The translations under genes were made by a program, and so were the position numbers. Of a stretch of DNA of 40,211 bases, positions 9,156-17,675 are shown in pieces (positions within the stretch are counted from its first letter, which is position 1; every line of letters starts with the position of its first letter). Location: positions 1 through 40,211 of the forward strand of contig NZ_LMMZ01000003.1 of assembly GCF_001422885.1 (NCBI RefSeq). The letters are read 5' to 3'. This DNA comes from Methylobacterium sp. Leaf104. Lineage in GTDB: Bacteria > Pseudomonadota > Alphaproteobacteria > Rhizobiales > Beijerinckiaceae. Below the pieces are notes generated by a model. It did not search any database and was not told the DNA's origin. It worked only from the letters and a program-made list of their open reading frames with translations.

Positions 9156-9950
9156 ATGAGCGACGAATCCCAACCCGACTGGCTCGGCGAACCCGAGAGC
9201 CCTTCACAGCCTGATCCCACCCGCGCGGCGCGAAGCCCCGGAAAGCCCAGCCTGCCGAAGCGCTTCTACGGCGAGGCCGGCCTCACCGCGCATGGCGACG
9301 GCCTCCGGTTGACTCTCGACGGACGTCCGGCGAACACGCCGGCCCGCAACCCGCTCGTCCTTCCAACCCAAGCGTTGGCCGAGGCCGTGGCCGCCGAGTG
9401 GGCAGCGCAGGTCGCGGTCATCGATCCCGCCACCATGCCGCTGACGCGACTGGCCAACACGGCCATCGACGGCGTGGCGCAACGCCGAAACGCGGTGGTG
9501 GACGACCTTTCGGCCTATGCGGGCACCGACCTCCTGGCCTACCGGGCGGGGGATCCCGAGCGCCTCGTGCGCGCCCAGGCCGAGGCCTGGGATCCGATCC
9601 TCGACTGGGCGCACACGGAACTCGGCGCTCGTTTCATCCTGGGCGAGGGCGTGATGCACGTCGCCCAGCCGAACACCACCGTGGCGGCCCTGCGCCGGGC
9701 GATCGAGGAGACCGAGGGACCGTTCCGGCTGGCCGCCCTCCACACGCTGACGACGCTGACGGGATCGCTCGTCCTCGCCCTCGCGGTGTTGCGCGGGCAG
9801 GTCGATCCAACCGAAGCCTGGGCGGCGGCCCACGTGGACGAGACCTACCAGGCGAGCGTCTGGGGCCGCGACACGGAGGCCGAAGCTCGCCACGCCGCGC
9901 GGCAGGCAGAGTTCGAGGCCGCCGCGCAACTCGCGCGCCTCAGCCGTTAA
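9156..9950 (+). CDS. ATP12 family F1-ATPase assembly chaperone
   Basis: 264 residues starting [10 protein letters not shown]. The pattern [56 protein letters not shown] and [25 protein letters not shown] is that of ATP12/ATPAF2. In mitochondria this protein binds the F1 alpha subunit during ATP synthase assembly; the alphaproteobacterial homologues are presumed to act similarly in the cytoplasm. The C-terminal part ([28 protein letters not shown]) is complete. It sits between the HAD phosphatase and pccB. Confidence 0.92.
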   Translation: MSDESQPDWLGEPESPSQPDPTRAARSPGKPSLPKRFYGEAGLTAHGDGLRLTLDGRPANTPARNPLVLPTQALAEAVAAEWAAQVAVIDPATMPLTRLANTAIDGVAQRRNAVVDDLSAYAGTDLLAYRAGDPERLVRAQAEAWDPILDWAHTELGARFILGEGVMHVAQPNTTVAALRRAIEETEGPFRLAALHTLTTLTGSLVLALAVLRGQVDPTEAWAAAHVDETYQASVWGRDTEAEARHAARQAEFEAAAQLARLSR

Positions 9951-10054
9951 ATCGATTTTCGCGCAAAGCGCCGCATGCTAAGGCCCATTCAAATCGCGAC
10001 CGCCAAGGTTCGTCGGGGGCGCGGCGTCATCTCTCCAACCAGGGCCTAGCGCGC

Positions 10055-11587
10055 ATGAAGGACATTCTCGAGAAGCTGGAAGAGCGGCGCGCCCAGGCCC
10101 GCCTCGGCGGCGGCGAGAACCGCGTCGTGGCCCAGCACAAGCGCGGCAAGCTGACGGCGCGCGAGCGCATCGAACTTCTCCTCGACCACGGGTCGTTCGA
10201 GGAATTCGACATGTTCGTCCAGCATCGCTCCACCGATTTCGGCATGGAGAAGCAGAAGATTCCGGGCGACGGCGTCGTCACGGGCTGGGGCACGATCAAC
10301 GGCCGCACCGTCTTCCTGTTCTCGAAGGACTTCACGGTGTTCGGCGGCTCCCTCTCGGAATCGCACGCGGCCAAGATCGTCAAGGTCCAGGACATGGCCC
10401 TGAAGATGCGCGCGCCCATCATCGGCATCTTCGACGCCGGTGGCGCCCGGATCCAGGAGGGCGTCGCGGCGCTCGGCGGCTATGGCGAGGTGTTCCGCCG
10501 CAACGTCGCGGCCTCGGGCGTCATCCCGCAGATCTCGGTCATCATGGGCCCCTGTGCGGGCGGCGACGTCTACTCGCCGGCCATGACCGACTTCATCTTC
10601 ATGGTGCGCGACACGAGCTACATGTTCGTCACCGGCCCCGACGTGGTGAAGACCGTCACCAACGAGGTCGTGACGGCCGAGGAGCTCGGCGGCGCCAAGG
10701 TCCACACCACCAAGTCCTCCATCGCCGACGGCTCCTTCGAGAACGACGTCGAAGCGCTCCTGCAGATCCGCCGCCTCGTGGACTTCCTGCCCGCCAACAA
10801 CATCGACGGCGTGCCGGAAATCGAGAGCTTCGATGATCCCCTGCGCCTCGACATGAGCCTCGACACGCTGATCCCGGACAATCCGAACAAGCCCTACGAC
10901 ATGGGCGAGCTGATCCGGCGCGTAACCGACGAGGGCGACTTCTTCGAGATCCAGGCGACCTATGCCCGCAACATCATGACCGGCTTCGGCCGCATCGAGG
11001 GCCGCACCGTCGGGTTCGTCGCCAACCAGCCAATGGTGCTGGCCGGCGTGCTCGACTCGGACGCGTCCCGCAAGGCGGCCCGCTTCGTGCGCTTCTGCGA
11101 CGCGTTCTCGATCCCGATCGTCACCTTCGTGGACGTGCCGGGCTTCCTGCCGGGCACGGCGCAGGAATACGGCGGCCTGATCAAGCACGGCGCCAAACTG
11201 CTCTTCGCCTATTCCCAGGCGACCGTGCCGCTCGTCACCATCATCACCCGCAAGGCCTTCGGGGGCGCCTACGACGTGATGGCCTCCAAGCACGTGGGAG
11301 CCGACCTGAACTACGCCTGGCCGACCGCGCAGATCGCCGTGATGGGCGCCAAGGGCGCGGTGGAGATCATCTTCCGCAGCGAGATCGGCGATGCGGAGAA
11401 GATCGCCGAGCGCACCAGCGAGTACGAGGACCGCTTCCTCTCGCCCTTCGTGGCCGCCGAGCGCGGCTACATCGACGAGGTGATCATGCCCCACTCTACC
11501 CGCAAGCGCGTCGCCCGGGCGCTCAGCATGCTGCGCACCAAGGAGATGGAGCAGCCCTGGAAGAAGCACGACAACATTCCGCTCTGA
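10055..11587 (+). CDS. pccB: Propionyl-CoA carboxylase beta subunit
   Basis: 510 residues, the usual PccB length. It carries the carboxyltransferase half-reaction, moving CO2 from biotin on the PccA partner to propionyl-CoA to give (S)-methylmalonyl-CoA. Both crotonase-like carboxyltransferase halves are present, with oxyanion-hole glycines in GGARIQEGV and the [11 protein letters not shown] segment in the N-half and [16 protein letters not shown] plus [11 protein letters not shown] in the C-half. The start [20 protein letters not shown] is the conserved family N-terminus. In Methylobacterium this enzyme belongs to the ethylmalonyl-CoA pathway that regenerates glyoxylate during C1 and C2 growth. 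The biotin-carrying pccA gene is not in this window. A 104 bp gap separates it from the ATP12 gene. Confidence 0.97.
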   Translation: MKDILEKLEERRAQARLGGGENRVVAQHKRGKLTARERIELLLDHGSFEEFDMFVQHRSTDFGMEKQKIPGDGVVTGWGTINGRTVFLFSKDFTVFGGSLSESHAAKIVKVQDMALKMRAPIIGIFDAGGARIQEGVAALGGYGEVFRRNVAASGVIPQISVIMGPCAGGDVYSPAMTDFIFMVRDTSYMFVTGPDVVKTVTNEVVTAEELGGAKVHTTKSSIADGSFENDVEALLQIRRLVDFLPANNIDGVPEIESFDDPLRLDMSLDTLIPDNPNKPYDMGELIRRVTDEGDFFEIQATYARNIMTGFGRIEGRTVGFVANQPMVLAGVLDSDASRKAARFVRFCDAFSIPIVTFVDVPGFLPGTAQEYGGLIKHGAKLLFAYSQATVPLVTIITRKAFGGAYDVMASKHVGADLNYAWPTAQIAVMGAKGAVEIIFRSEIGDAEKIAERTSEYEDRFLSPFVAAERGYIDEVIMPHSTRKRVARALSMLRTKEMEQPWKKHDNIPL

Positions 11588-11688
11588 GGTCGGCGACCCG
11601 CCCGGCGGAGAAGGCGCGCGAAACATTCCAGTGCCCTCTTCGCGGAAGAGTGCCATGATCCCTCACCCATACCGGGAGGAGACATGTC

Positions 11689-11817
11689 ATGGCGGCCGAA
11701 CAGAAGCGTGGAAGTCGCGAGGCGAAGAAGCCGAAGAAGCCCGTGACGAAGACGATCGCGGCGGCCCCGTCGACCAAGGGCACGGTGGTCGCCGCACCGA
11801 AGGCCGCTAAGAAGTAG
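11689..11817 (+). CDS. Small Lys-rich basic protein, 42 aa
   Basis: A short gene that default length cut-offs miss. A strong GGAGGA ribosome-binding site lies about 8 bases before the ATG at 11689. The 42-residue product begins MAAEQKRGSREAKKPKKPV and ends PKAAKK, with Lys and Arg at about one residue in three, no hydrophobic stretch and probably no stable fold. Short basic proteins of this RGxREAKKPKK type occur in other Hyphomicrobiales as far as I recall; their function is unknown and nucleic-acid or ribosome binding is only a guess. It begins 101 bp after pccB on the same strand and may be read from the same transcript. Confidence 0.8.
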   Translation: MAAEQKRGSREAKKPKKPVTKTIAAAPSTKGTVVAAPKAAKK

Positions 11818-11822
11818 GCGTC

Positions 11823-11860
11823 GCCGGCGCCGGAGCGGGACGATCCCGCCCCCGGTGCCG
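11823..11860. terminator. Nested GC-rich hairpin between convergent genes
   Basis: The inner stem is GCGGGA (11835-11840) with TCCCGC (11844-11849). It is flanked by an outer near-complementary pair CCGGCGCCGG and CCGGTGCCGG. It lies between the stop of the 42-aa gene and the stop of the convergent phosphoesterase gene, a position expected for a bidirectional terminator. There is no T tract on either strand, so it may be only a pause or RNA-stability element. Confidence 0.4.
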
Positions 11861-11877
11861 GGTCCAAGTGTCAGGGC

Positions 11878-12828
11878 TCAGCCGTGGATGAGCCTCGCCC
11901 CCTGAACGGTCTTGCCTGCCGGATCGGAGGCAGTGCCGAGGTTCAGCAGCACGATCTCGGGGGGCACACCCAGGCGCACGGGGATGCGACTGACGCCGAA
12001 GCCGCCGGAGACGATCATGTTCCGCCCCTTACGGACGACGTGGCCATAGGCGAAATCATTGCCGTGGACGGACGGGATGGCGGGCGAGTAGCCGAAAAGC
12101 CGGACCTGACCTCCATGGGTATGGCCGGCGAGCGTCAGGGAGACCCGGTCCGGCACGTGGACGAACAGGTCGGGCTCGTGGATCATCAGGAGCACCGGCG
12201 CGGAATCGGTGACCTTCGCGAGCGTACCCGGCAGATCGTCGCGACCCTGATCCACGTCCTGCAGGATGAACGGGATCTGGTCGCCGACGCCGGCGATCCA
12301 GAACGGCTTGCCGTCCTTCTCCAGGCGCAGGGCGTCGTTCTCCATGACCGGAATGCCGACGTTCTCGAGCGCACGTTGGGCCGCGACAGGCCCGTCGAGG
12401 CGCGCCTGAGCCAGCTTGTCGTCCCACCAATCGTGGTTCCCGAGGATCGAGTAGACGCCGAGCGGAGCGCGCAGCGCCGAGACCACCCGGGCGAAGTCCG
12501 TGAGCGGGATCTTCCGGTAGGTGACGCTCGGGCCGGCCGGGTAGTCGCCCAGCATCAAGATGAGATCGGGCTTGAGCGCGTTCGTGGTGTCGACGATCTC
12601 GGCGATCCGGTCGAGGGGCATGAACGGCTCGCCGACATGGAAGTCCGCCAGCACGGCGACGCGCAGACTCAGGCCGGGCGTCCAGTTCGGCAGAACCGGT
12701 GCATAGGGCGTGACGACGAGGCGGTAGAGCGGCTCGATACCGAAGGCATAGACGCCCGTCGACCCGACGACGCCCGCGCTCGCCCCGAGCCCGGTCAGGA
12801 ACTGCCGGCGGCTCGGCAGGATCAACAT
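11878..12828 (-). CDS. Tat-exported calcineurin-like metallophosphoesterase
   Basis: 316 residues. The N-terminus SRRQFLTGLGASAG (from residue 6) is a twin-arginine signal, so the enzyme is predicted to fold in the cytoplasm and act in the periplasm or at the membrane. Metal-ligand motifs are in order: D62xH64 (ADFHVGE), GD95 (LMLGDYP), GN131H132D133 (ILGNHDWWDD), a His in MIHEPDLF, and GHTHGG near the C-terminus. This arrangement and size match YaeI-type phosphodiesterases, which in E. coli-related families act on lipid-linked phosphoesters. The substrate here is not known. The gene is isolated: convergent with the small Lys-rich gene and without close same-strand partners. Confidence 0.93.
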   Translation of the reverse strand: MLILPSRRQFLTGLGASAGVVGSTGVYAFGIEPLYRLVVTPYAPVLPNWTPGLSLRVAVLADFHVGEPFMPLDRIAEIVDTTNALKPDLILMLGDYPAGPSVTYRKIPLTDFARVVSALRAPLGVYSILGNHDWWDDKLAQARLDGPVAAQRALENVGIPVMENDALRLEKDGKPFWIAGVGDQIPFILQDVDQGRDDLPGTLAKVTDSAPVLLMIHEPDLFVHVPDRVSLTLAGHTHGGQVRLFGYSPAIPSVHGNDFAYGHVVRKGRNMIVSGGFGVSRIPVRLGVPPEIVLLNLGTASDPAGKTVQGARLIHG

Positions 12829-12996
12829 CGGCAGGCTCCTCGGTCGCGCAAAGGGCGCGGCACAGTCCTCTCACCGGCAATGATGACGAAATCGAGGAGC
12901 GTGACGCGCTTCTGCGGACGCATAGGCCCGAGGCGTTGAGGAAGGGATACCGCGCCTGTGGAAAGGCGTCTTCCGGTGCGGACGATCCCGATGTCC

Positions 12997-13212
12997 TCAG
13001 GAGAGCGGCGTGTCCTCGTGCTCGAAGCGCGCGGAGACCGCGCTGCTCAGAAGCCTTGTCCGCGCCGATTTCCGGGTGGCGGAAACGGCCTGCACGGCCG
13101 CCGCCAGGGCCGGAAGCGCGACGGGCCGGAACGTCTCGGCCTGCTGATCGACCATGATCGTCGATCGGCCGGACCGTTGAGCAGTGCTTGAGGTCTGTTG
13201 GCGCGGGTACAT
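12997..13212 (-). CDS. Possible small hypothetical protein, 71 aa (start uncertain)
   Basis: Not recognised. The C-terminal 52 residues from MVDQQAETF (internal start at 13155) have normal composition (RPVALPALAAAVQAVS), while the other frames here are Arg/Pro shadows. The first 19 residues (MYPRQQTSS) are less convincing. A second frame starting at 13274 (MAEIQASDLIRLVERNEAAV) looks coding for about 21 residues and then decays where this frame starts, so the two may be pieces of one frame-shifted gene. A TATAGT -10-like element on the minus strand near 13330 would serve the 13274 start. Confidence 0.35.
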   Translation of the reverse strand: MYPRQQTSSTAQRSGRSTIMVDQQAETFRPVALPALAAAVQAVSATRKSARTRLLSSAVSARFEHEDTPLS

Positions 13213-13502
13213 GTGACGGCTGCCTCGTTGCGCTCGACAAGCCTGATCAGGTCTGATGCCTGAATTTCAGCCATGCGCGTCTCACGGGCACCTTACGGCT
13301 CCACCCGGACGCTTCTCGAGCGACATTGAGACTATACAGCCGCAATCTACCTGAACGAAAGCTTAAGACCTTCACGATCCCTCGACCGTTGCGCGAATCG
13401 AAAACAGGTACTGTCTTCAATATCACCTAAGCAGTTCTGAGATTGCAGCGCGAAAGACATGATGCATTGCGAAAAATAAAGCCGCAGGACGCGCTTTATC
13501 TC
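13213..13502. other. AT-richer intergenic region
   Basis: Apart from the possible 21-codon reading frame start at 13274, no gene is supported. It contains a candidate terminator for the aminotransferase gene at its right end and a TATAGT element on the minus strand in the middle. It is distinctly richer in A and T than its surroundings. Confidence 0.5.
13471..13500 (-). terminator. Intrinsic terminator after the aminotransferase gene
   Basis: On the minus strand, just past the stop at 13503, ATAAAGC and GCTTTAT (7 bp arms, 10-base loop) are followed by a run of five T residues. The stem is short and AT-rich but the position and U tract are right for a rho-independent terminator. Confidence 0.55.
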
Positions 13503-14897
13503 TCAGCTGCGGATCGGAGCCGCCTCGAGCTTCTGCTCCGAGATCCATCCCAAGGTCCGGTCAAGGGCTCGGGTCAACCGGTCGAACAGGGTATCGATCT
13601 CCGACGGCGCGATCACGAGGGGAGGGCAGACCGCGACCCGGTCTCCGGCGAGGAAGCGCACGATCAGTCCCTCGGCCTGCGCGAAGGCGACGACCCGCGC
13701 CGCCACGCCGGCTTTCGGCTCGTACTGTCGCCGGGACGCCTTGTCGGCCACCAGTTCGATGCCCCCGATGAGGCCGATGCCCCGCGCCTCCCCGACGAGG
13801 GGATGATCGCCGAGGGCCGCGAGGCGGGCCTGGAACTGGGGCGCCTTCTCGGCGACACCTTCGACGATGCGGTCGCGCTTGTAGATCGCGATGGTCTTGA
13901 GGGCGACGGCGCAGGCGACCGGGTGACCGGAATAGGTGGTGCCGTGGCCGAAGGTGCCGAGCTTGGCGCTCTGCTGCACCATCAGGCGGTAGAGCGGCTC
14001 GTCCACCGAGACGCCGCCCAGCGGCAAGTAGCCGGAGGTGAGGGCCTTGGCGAAGGAGAGGCTGTCGGGTCGCATGCCCATCGCCTCCGAGCCGAACCAG
14101 GTGCCGAGGCGGCCGAATCCGCAGATCACCTCGTCGGCGATGAAGCGCACGTCGTGCCGGTGGAGCACCGCCTGGATCTTGGCATAGTAGCCCGTGGGCG
14201 GCAGGATGGCGCCGCCGGCACCGAGCACCGGCTCAGCCACGAAGGCCGCCACGGTCTCGGGGCCCTCGCGCAGGATCACCGCCTCCAGCTCCGTGGCGAG
14301 GCGCGTCGTGAAGGCCTCCTCGCTCTCGCCCTCCTGACCAAAGCGGTAATGGTGCGGGCAGCCCACGTGTAGGAAGCCCGGCAGGGGCAGGTCCCAATCG
14401 GCGTGATTGGCGGGCAGGCCCGTCATGGAGGCCGTGGCCACCGTGACGCCGTGGTAGCCCTTGATGTGCGAGAGGATCTTCTTCTTGCGCGGCCGGCCGA
14501 GCGCGTTGTTCATGTACCAGGTCAGCTTGACCTGGGTGTCGTTGGCCTCCGAACCCGAGGATGTGAAGAAAATCTTCGAGGTCGGAACCGGCATCAGCTC
14601 CTTCAGGGTCTCGGCGAGCTCGATCGCCGGATCGTGGCTGCGCCCCGAGAACAGGTGGGTGAAGGGCAGGCGCGCCATCTGCTCACTGGCCGCCTCCACC
14701 AACTCCTCGTTCGAATAGCCGAGCGCCGTGCACCACAGCCCCGCCATGCCTTCGAGATAAGGCCGACCATCGCTGTCGTAGACCCAGACCCCATGTCCGC
14801 GTTCGATCACCAGGGGTCCCGTCTCGCGGAAGGTCTCCAGGTTCGTGTAGGGATGGATCAAGGTTTCGACGTCGCGGGTCGCGAGGTTCGAGAGCAT
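13503..14897 (-). CDS. Class III (omega) aminotransferase, PLP-dependent
   Basis: 464 residues from the ATG at 14897 (MLSNLATRDVETLIHPYTNL); a start 11 codons upstream at 14930 has a poorer context. Fold-type I class III motifs: SSGSEAND for phosphate binding (residues 113-120), GYHG near 147, D255 in the IADEV segment contacting the pyridine nitrogen, and the Schiff-base lysine K284 in SFAKALTSGYLPLGG. The enzymes closest by sequence pattern transfer amino groups from omega-amino acids, diamines or beta-alanine to pyruvate or a keto acid; the true substrate cannot be read from the sequence. It is divergent from the YkgJ-like gene, sharing an upstream region of about 100 bp. Confidence 0.93.
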   Translation of the reverse strand: MLSNLATRDVETLIHPYTNLETFRETGPLVIERGHGVWVYDSDGRPYLEGMAGLWCTALGYSNEELVEAASEQMARLPFTHLFSGRSHDPAIELAETLKELMPVPTSKIFFTSSGSEANDTQVKLTWYMNNALGRPRKKKILSHIKGYHGVTVATASMTGLPANHADWDLPLPGFLHVGCPHHYRFGQEGESEEAFTTRLATELEAVILREGPETVAAFVAEPVLGAGGAILPPTGYYAKIQAVLHRHDVRFIADEVICGFGRLGTWFGSEAMGMRPDSLSFAKALTSGYLPLGGVSVDEPLYRLMVQQSAKLGTFGHGTTYSGHPVACAVALKTIAIYKRDRIVEGVAEKAPQFQARLAALGDHPLVGEARGIGLIGGIELVADKASRRQYEPKAGVAARVVAFAQAEGLIVRFLAGDRVAVCPPLVIAPSEIDTLFDRLTRALDRTLGWISEQKLEAAPIRS

Positions 14898-14999
14898 ATT
14901 TTTGCCTGACGGTTGGCCGATGGCCGACATGGGTGCACGACTGTAACGAGAGGCGCACCCGGTATAAACCCGCGCGACGTCGCAACCGGATCCGATGCC

Positions 15000-15539
15000 A
15001 TGCTCGACCCTGCAACCATCGTGGCCCATCCGGCCCCGGGCCGCGCCTGCGGAACCTGTACGCTCTGCTGCAAGGTCTACGACGTCCCCGCGGTCGAGTC
15101 CGTCGCCGGGCAATGGTGCCGGCACACCAAGCAGGGTCGGGGCTGCGCCATCCATGCGACACGGCCCGACCATTGCCGTGCCTTCCACTGCCTCTGGATG
15201 ACGGAAGTCTGGCTCGGCTCGGAATGGAAGCCCGAACGCGCCAAGATGGTGCTGAGCCTCGATCCGGTCTCGCGGCACATGAACGTGCAGGTCGATCCGG
15301 GCCAGCCGAACGCCTGGCGCCGCGAGCCGTATTATGGCCAGCTGAAGCGCTGGGCGACGGCGTCCCTGGCCCAGAAGCGCCATGTCCTCGTCCACCTCAA
15401 CAAGACCACCACCGTGGTTCTACCGGACCGCGACGTGGCCCTCGGCGTCTTCGAACCCGGTGACCGCATGGTGGCCCGCGAGCGCGTGACGCCGCAGGGC
15501 GTCGTCATTGAGGTCGAGAAGGTCCGCGATGCGGCCTGA
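15000..15539 (+). CDS. YkgJ-like CxxCxxCC cluster protein
   Basis: 179 residues. The N-terminal CGTCTLCC (residues 14-21) with later Cys residues in GQWCRH, GCAIH, DHCRAFHC forms the eight-Cys pattern of the zinc- or iron-chelating YkgJ/UPF0153 family (PF03692). This domain is thought to bind a metal or Fe-S cluster; the molecular role is unknown. The rest is a beta-rich domain with a conserved YGQLKRW segment. The ATG at 15000 is chosen because the longer reading from 14913 adds non-coding-like residues. The stop overlaps the start of the following HAD gene by 11 bp, so the two are translationally linked. Confidence 0.87.
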   Translation: MLDPATIVAHPAPGRACGTCTLCCKVYDVPAVESVAGQWCRHTKQGRGCAIHATRPDHCRAFHCLWMTEVWLGSEWKPERAKMVLSLDPVSRHMNVQVDPGQPNAWRREPYYGQLKRWATASLAQKRHVLVHLNKTTTVVLPDRDVALGVFEPGDRMVARERVTPQGVVIEVEKVRDAA

Positions 15540-16257
15540 GCCTCTCGGGAGCACGATCCGCGGCATCCTGTTCGACAAGGACGGGACGCTCGTCGATTTC
15601 GACCGGACCTGGGGACCCGCCGCCTACTCGGTGATGTCCGACCTCTCGGGCGGCGACCGGGCGCGCCTGGAGGCCCTGATGCGGGTCAGCCACTACGACG
15701 AGGCCGGACGGCGCTTCGCACCGACCTCGCCGCTCATCGCCGGCTCCTCGGCGGGTTACGGCCCGATCTGGGCCGAGGTGCTGGACCGTCCCGCCGGCCC
15801 GGCGCTCTACGCCGAGATGGATGCACTGTTCCGCGCGGCCGGCCTCGCCGCGCTGACGCAGATCGGAGCGCCGGCCGATCTCGCCGCACGCCTCGTCGCC
15901 GGCGGCTACGCCCTGGGCATCGCCACCAACGACGCCGAGGCCTCGGCCCGGGCGCAATGCGAGGCCCTCGGCCTCACGCCTCATTGCGCCTTCGTGGCGG
16001 GTTATGATTCCGGGCACGGGTCGAAGCCCGAGCCCGGCATGGTCACGGCCTTTGCCGACCATCTCGCGGTGCCGGCGCACCGGATCGCCATGGTGGGGGA
16101 TTCGCCCTACGACCTCGTGGCCGCCCGAGCCGCCGGGGCGATGGCGATCGCGGTGCTGAGCGGCCCCCTCGGTGCGGCTGCCCGCGACGAGATGGCGCCG
16201 CTGGCCGACCACGTCCTGAGTTCGGCCGCGGATCTGCCGGCGCTGCTGGGCCTCTAG
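15529..16257 (+). CDS. HAD-superfamily hydrolase (Gph-like)
   Basis: 242 residues. HAD motif I is ILFDKDGTLVDFD, in which the second catalytic Asp (DxDGT) is intact. Motif II is in LGIATNDAEASA (Asn-Asp in place of the usual Gly), the Lys motif is GSKPEPGM, and motif IV is MVGDSPYDLVAARAAG. A helical cap lies between motifs I and II. It resembles phosphoglycolate phosphatases but is distinct from the HAD gene at 8417. The ATG at 15529 with GAAGG about 8 bases upstream is preferred to a TTG at 15508. It overlaps the YkgJ-like gene by 11 bp and its stop overlaps the convergent marR-type gene by 4 bp. Confidence 0.9.
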   Translation: MRPEPLGSTIRGILFDKDGTLVDFDRTWGPAAYSVMSDLSGGDRARLEALMRVSHYDEAGRRFAPTSPLIAGSSAGYGPIWAEVLDRPAGPALYAEMDALFRAAGLAALTQIGAPADLAARLVAGGYALGIATNDAEASARAQCEALGLTPHCAFVAGYDSGHGSKPEPGMVTAFADHLAVPAHRIAMVGDSPYDLVAARAAGAMAIAVLSGPLGAAARDEMAPLADHVLSSAADLPALLGL

Positions 16258-16748
16258 CCCGCTTCGCCGGTGACGGGCGGCTCATGCGACAGATCACGCG
16301 CGAGATCGCGCCACTTCAGGACAAGGCGCTCGAAATCGGCGATGTCGTTGGCCGGCAACTGTCCCAGGGTACGCGCCACGTAGGCCTTCTGCGCCACGAT
16401 CCCGCGGGTCGCGAGGTCGGTTCCGGCAGGCGTCAGGTACAGGGCATGGGAGCGCCGATCCCCCGGAATCGGGCGACGCTCCACGAGGCCCGCCTCGACG
16501 AGGCGATCAATCAGCCCGGAGACGTTGCCCTTGGTGACGTAGAGGCGTGCCGCCAGATCCTGCTGCGTCATGCCCTCCCGCTCGGTGAGGGTGGAGAGCG
16601 CATCGAATTGCGGGATGGACAATCCGAGCCCGCGCAGTTCCCCCGCCATCGCCGCGGTGACGCGGCGGTTGAGGCGGATGAAGCGGAACCAGACCCGCAG
16701 CGGATCGGCGGCCTCGGCAGGTGTCGGGGAAAGCGGGGGCGCGGGCAT
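16254..16748 (-). CDS. MarR family transcriptional regulator
   Basis: 164 residues. A central winged helix-turn-helix (MTQQDLAARLYVTKGNVSGL about residues 60-79, then LVERRPIPGDRRSHALYLT, the wing with its DxRS motif) is flanked by N- and C-terminal dimerisation helices, as in MarR/SlyA dimeric repressors that respond to small phenolic or oxidative signals. The ligand and targets are unknown. The gene is divergent from the DUF1499 gene, and the shared 140 bp contains a perfect 12 bp palindrome close to this gene's -10 element, so autoregulation is plausible. Its 3' end overlaps the convergent HAD gene by 4 bp. Confidence 0.93.
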   Translation of the reverse strand: MPAPPLSPTPAEAADPLRVWFRFIRLNRRVTAAMAGELRGLGLSIPQFDALSTLTEREGMTQQDLAARLYVTKGNVSGLIDRLVEAGLVERRPIPGDRRSHALYLTPAGTDLATRGIVAQKAYVARTLGQLPANDIADFERLVLKWRDLARDLSHEPPVTGEAG

Positions 16749-16787
16749 CGTCGCGCGGCTATAGCAGACGGGGTGCCGCTCCCGGAA

Positions 16788-16799
16788 GCATCGCGATGC
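16788..16799. promoter_or_regulatory. Perfect palindrome, candidate MarR operator
   Basis: GCATCGCGATGC is a perfect 12 bp palindrome about 40 bp upstream of the MarR start, just behind a TATAGC -10-like element on the minus strand (16760-16765). MarR proteins commonly repress from palindromes of 12-20 bp over their own promoter. In a GC-rich genome a palindrome of this length can arise by chance. Confidence 0.4.
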
Positions 16800-16888
16800 A
16801 CGGCCCGGGTGGCGCCGCGGAGCGCGGACCGGTAAAGCTCCAGGCGCACGGCCCCGCGGATCTTCCGGACAGCGAATCTCGTCACAGC

Positions 16889-17668
16889 ATGCGTCGTCTG
16901 CCCTATCAGGATCCCGTCACCCGCGCCGGCCCGGTCTCGCGAACCACCGCGGTCCTGGCGCTGCTCGTCTGCCTCTTCGCCCTGCTCCTGGTGCGCGACC
17001 CGCGCGCCGAGGCCGGCCCGGCCCTGGCGACCCTCGGGGCCGGTCTCGTTCTGGCGGCGGTCGCGGTGTTCTTCGCCATCGTCGCCTTCGTCCGGGTCTG
17101 GCGCGAGGGCGCACGCGGCCTTGGCGCGGCCCTGGCCGGCCTGTTCCTGGCAAGCCTCGTCCTCGCCTATCCGGCCTTCGCGGCCCTGCGCGGCCTACAG
17201 CTCCCGGCCATCGCGGACGTGACCACCGACACCGAGAATCCACCTGCCTTCTCGCGCTCGCGCGTGGCCTTCGCGGCCCGTGACGGGCGCTATCCGCCCG
17301 ATCCGGGTCCCGCCGCGCGCGCCGCCCAGCGCACCGCCTATCCGCAGATCGCACCGCTCACCCTCGACCTCGATGCCGACGAGGCCTTCGAGCTCGCCCG
17401 CAAGGCGGCGGTGAACCGGCGCTGGCAGATCGTCGAGGCGATCCGCCCCGGCGGCCGCATCGGTAACGGGCGGATCGAGGCGGTGTCGCGTGGCCCGATC
17501 CTCAACCTCGCCGACGACGTCACCATTCGGGTTCACCCGCGGGCGGACGGCGCACGCATCGACGTCCGCTCCGCCTCGCGCCTCGGCACGCGGGACCTCG
17601 GCAGCAACGCCGACCGCATCCGCGCCTATCTCGACGAGGTCGCCAACCTCGCCATCGCGGTGAAGTGA
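16889..17668 (+). CDS. DUF1499 membrane protein
   Basis: 259 residues from the ATG at 16889. Three hydrophobic segments (about residues 19-35, 44-70 and 77-100) form a membrane domain. The soluble remainder has the DUF1499 pattern: YPQIAPLTLDLDADEAFELARKAA, RRWQIVEA, a RIEAVSRGPILNLADDVTIRV strand pair and DVRSASRLGTRDLGSNADRIRAYL. DUF1499 proteins are widespread in alphaproteobacteria and plastids; the function is unknown, though the conserved SRxGxxDxGxNxxRI segment suggests a binding site. It converges with the MBL-fold gene (7 bp between the stops). Confidence 0.88.
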   Translation: MRRLPYQDPVTRAGPVSRTTAVLALLVCLFALLLVRDPRAEAGPALATLGAGLVLAAVAVFFAIVAFVRVWREGARGLGAALAGLFLASLVLAYPAFAALRGLQLPAIADVTTDTENPPAFSRSRVAFAARDGRYPPDPGPAARAAQRTAYPQIAPLTLDLDADEAFELARKAAVNRRWQIVEAIRPGGRIGNGRIEAVSRGPILNLADDVTIRVHPRADGARIDVRSASRLGTRDLGSNADRIRAYLDEVANLAIAVK

Positions 17669-17675
17669 TGGGGGA

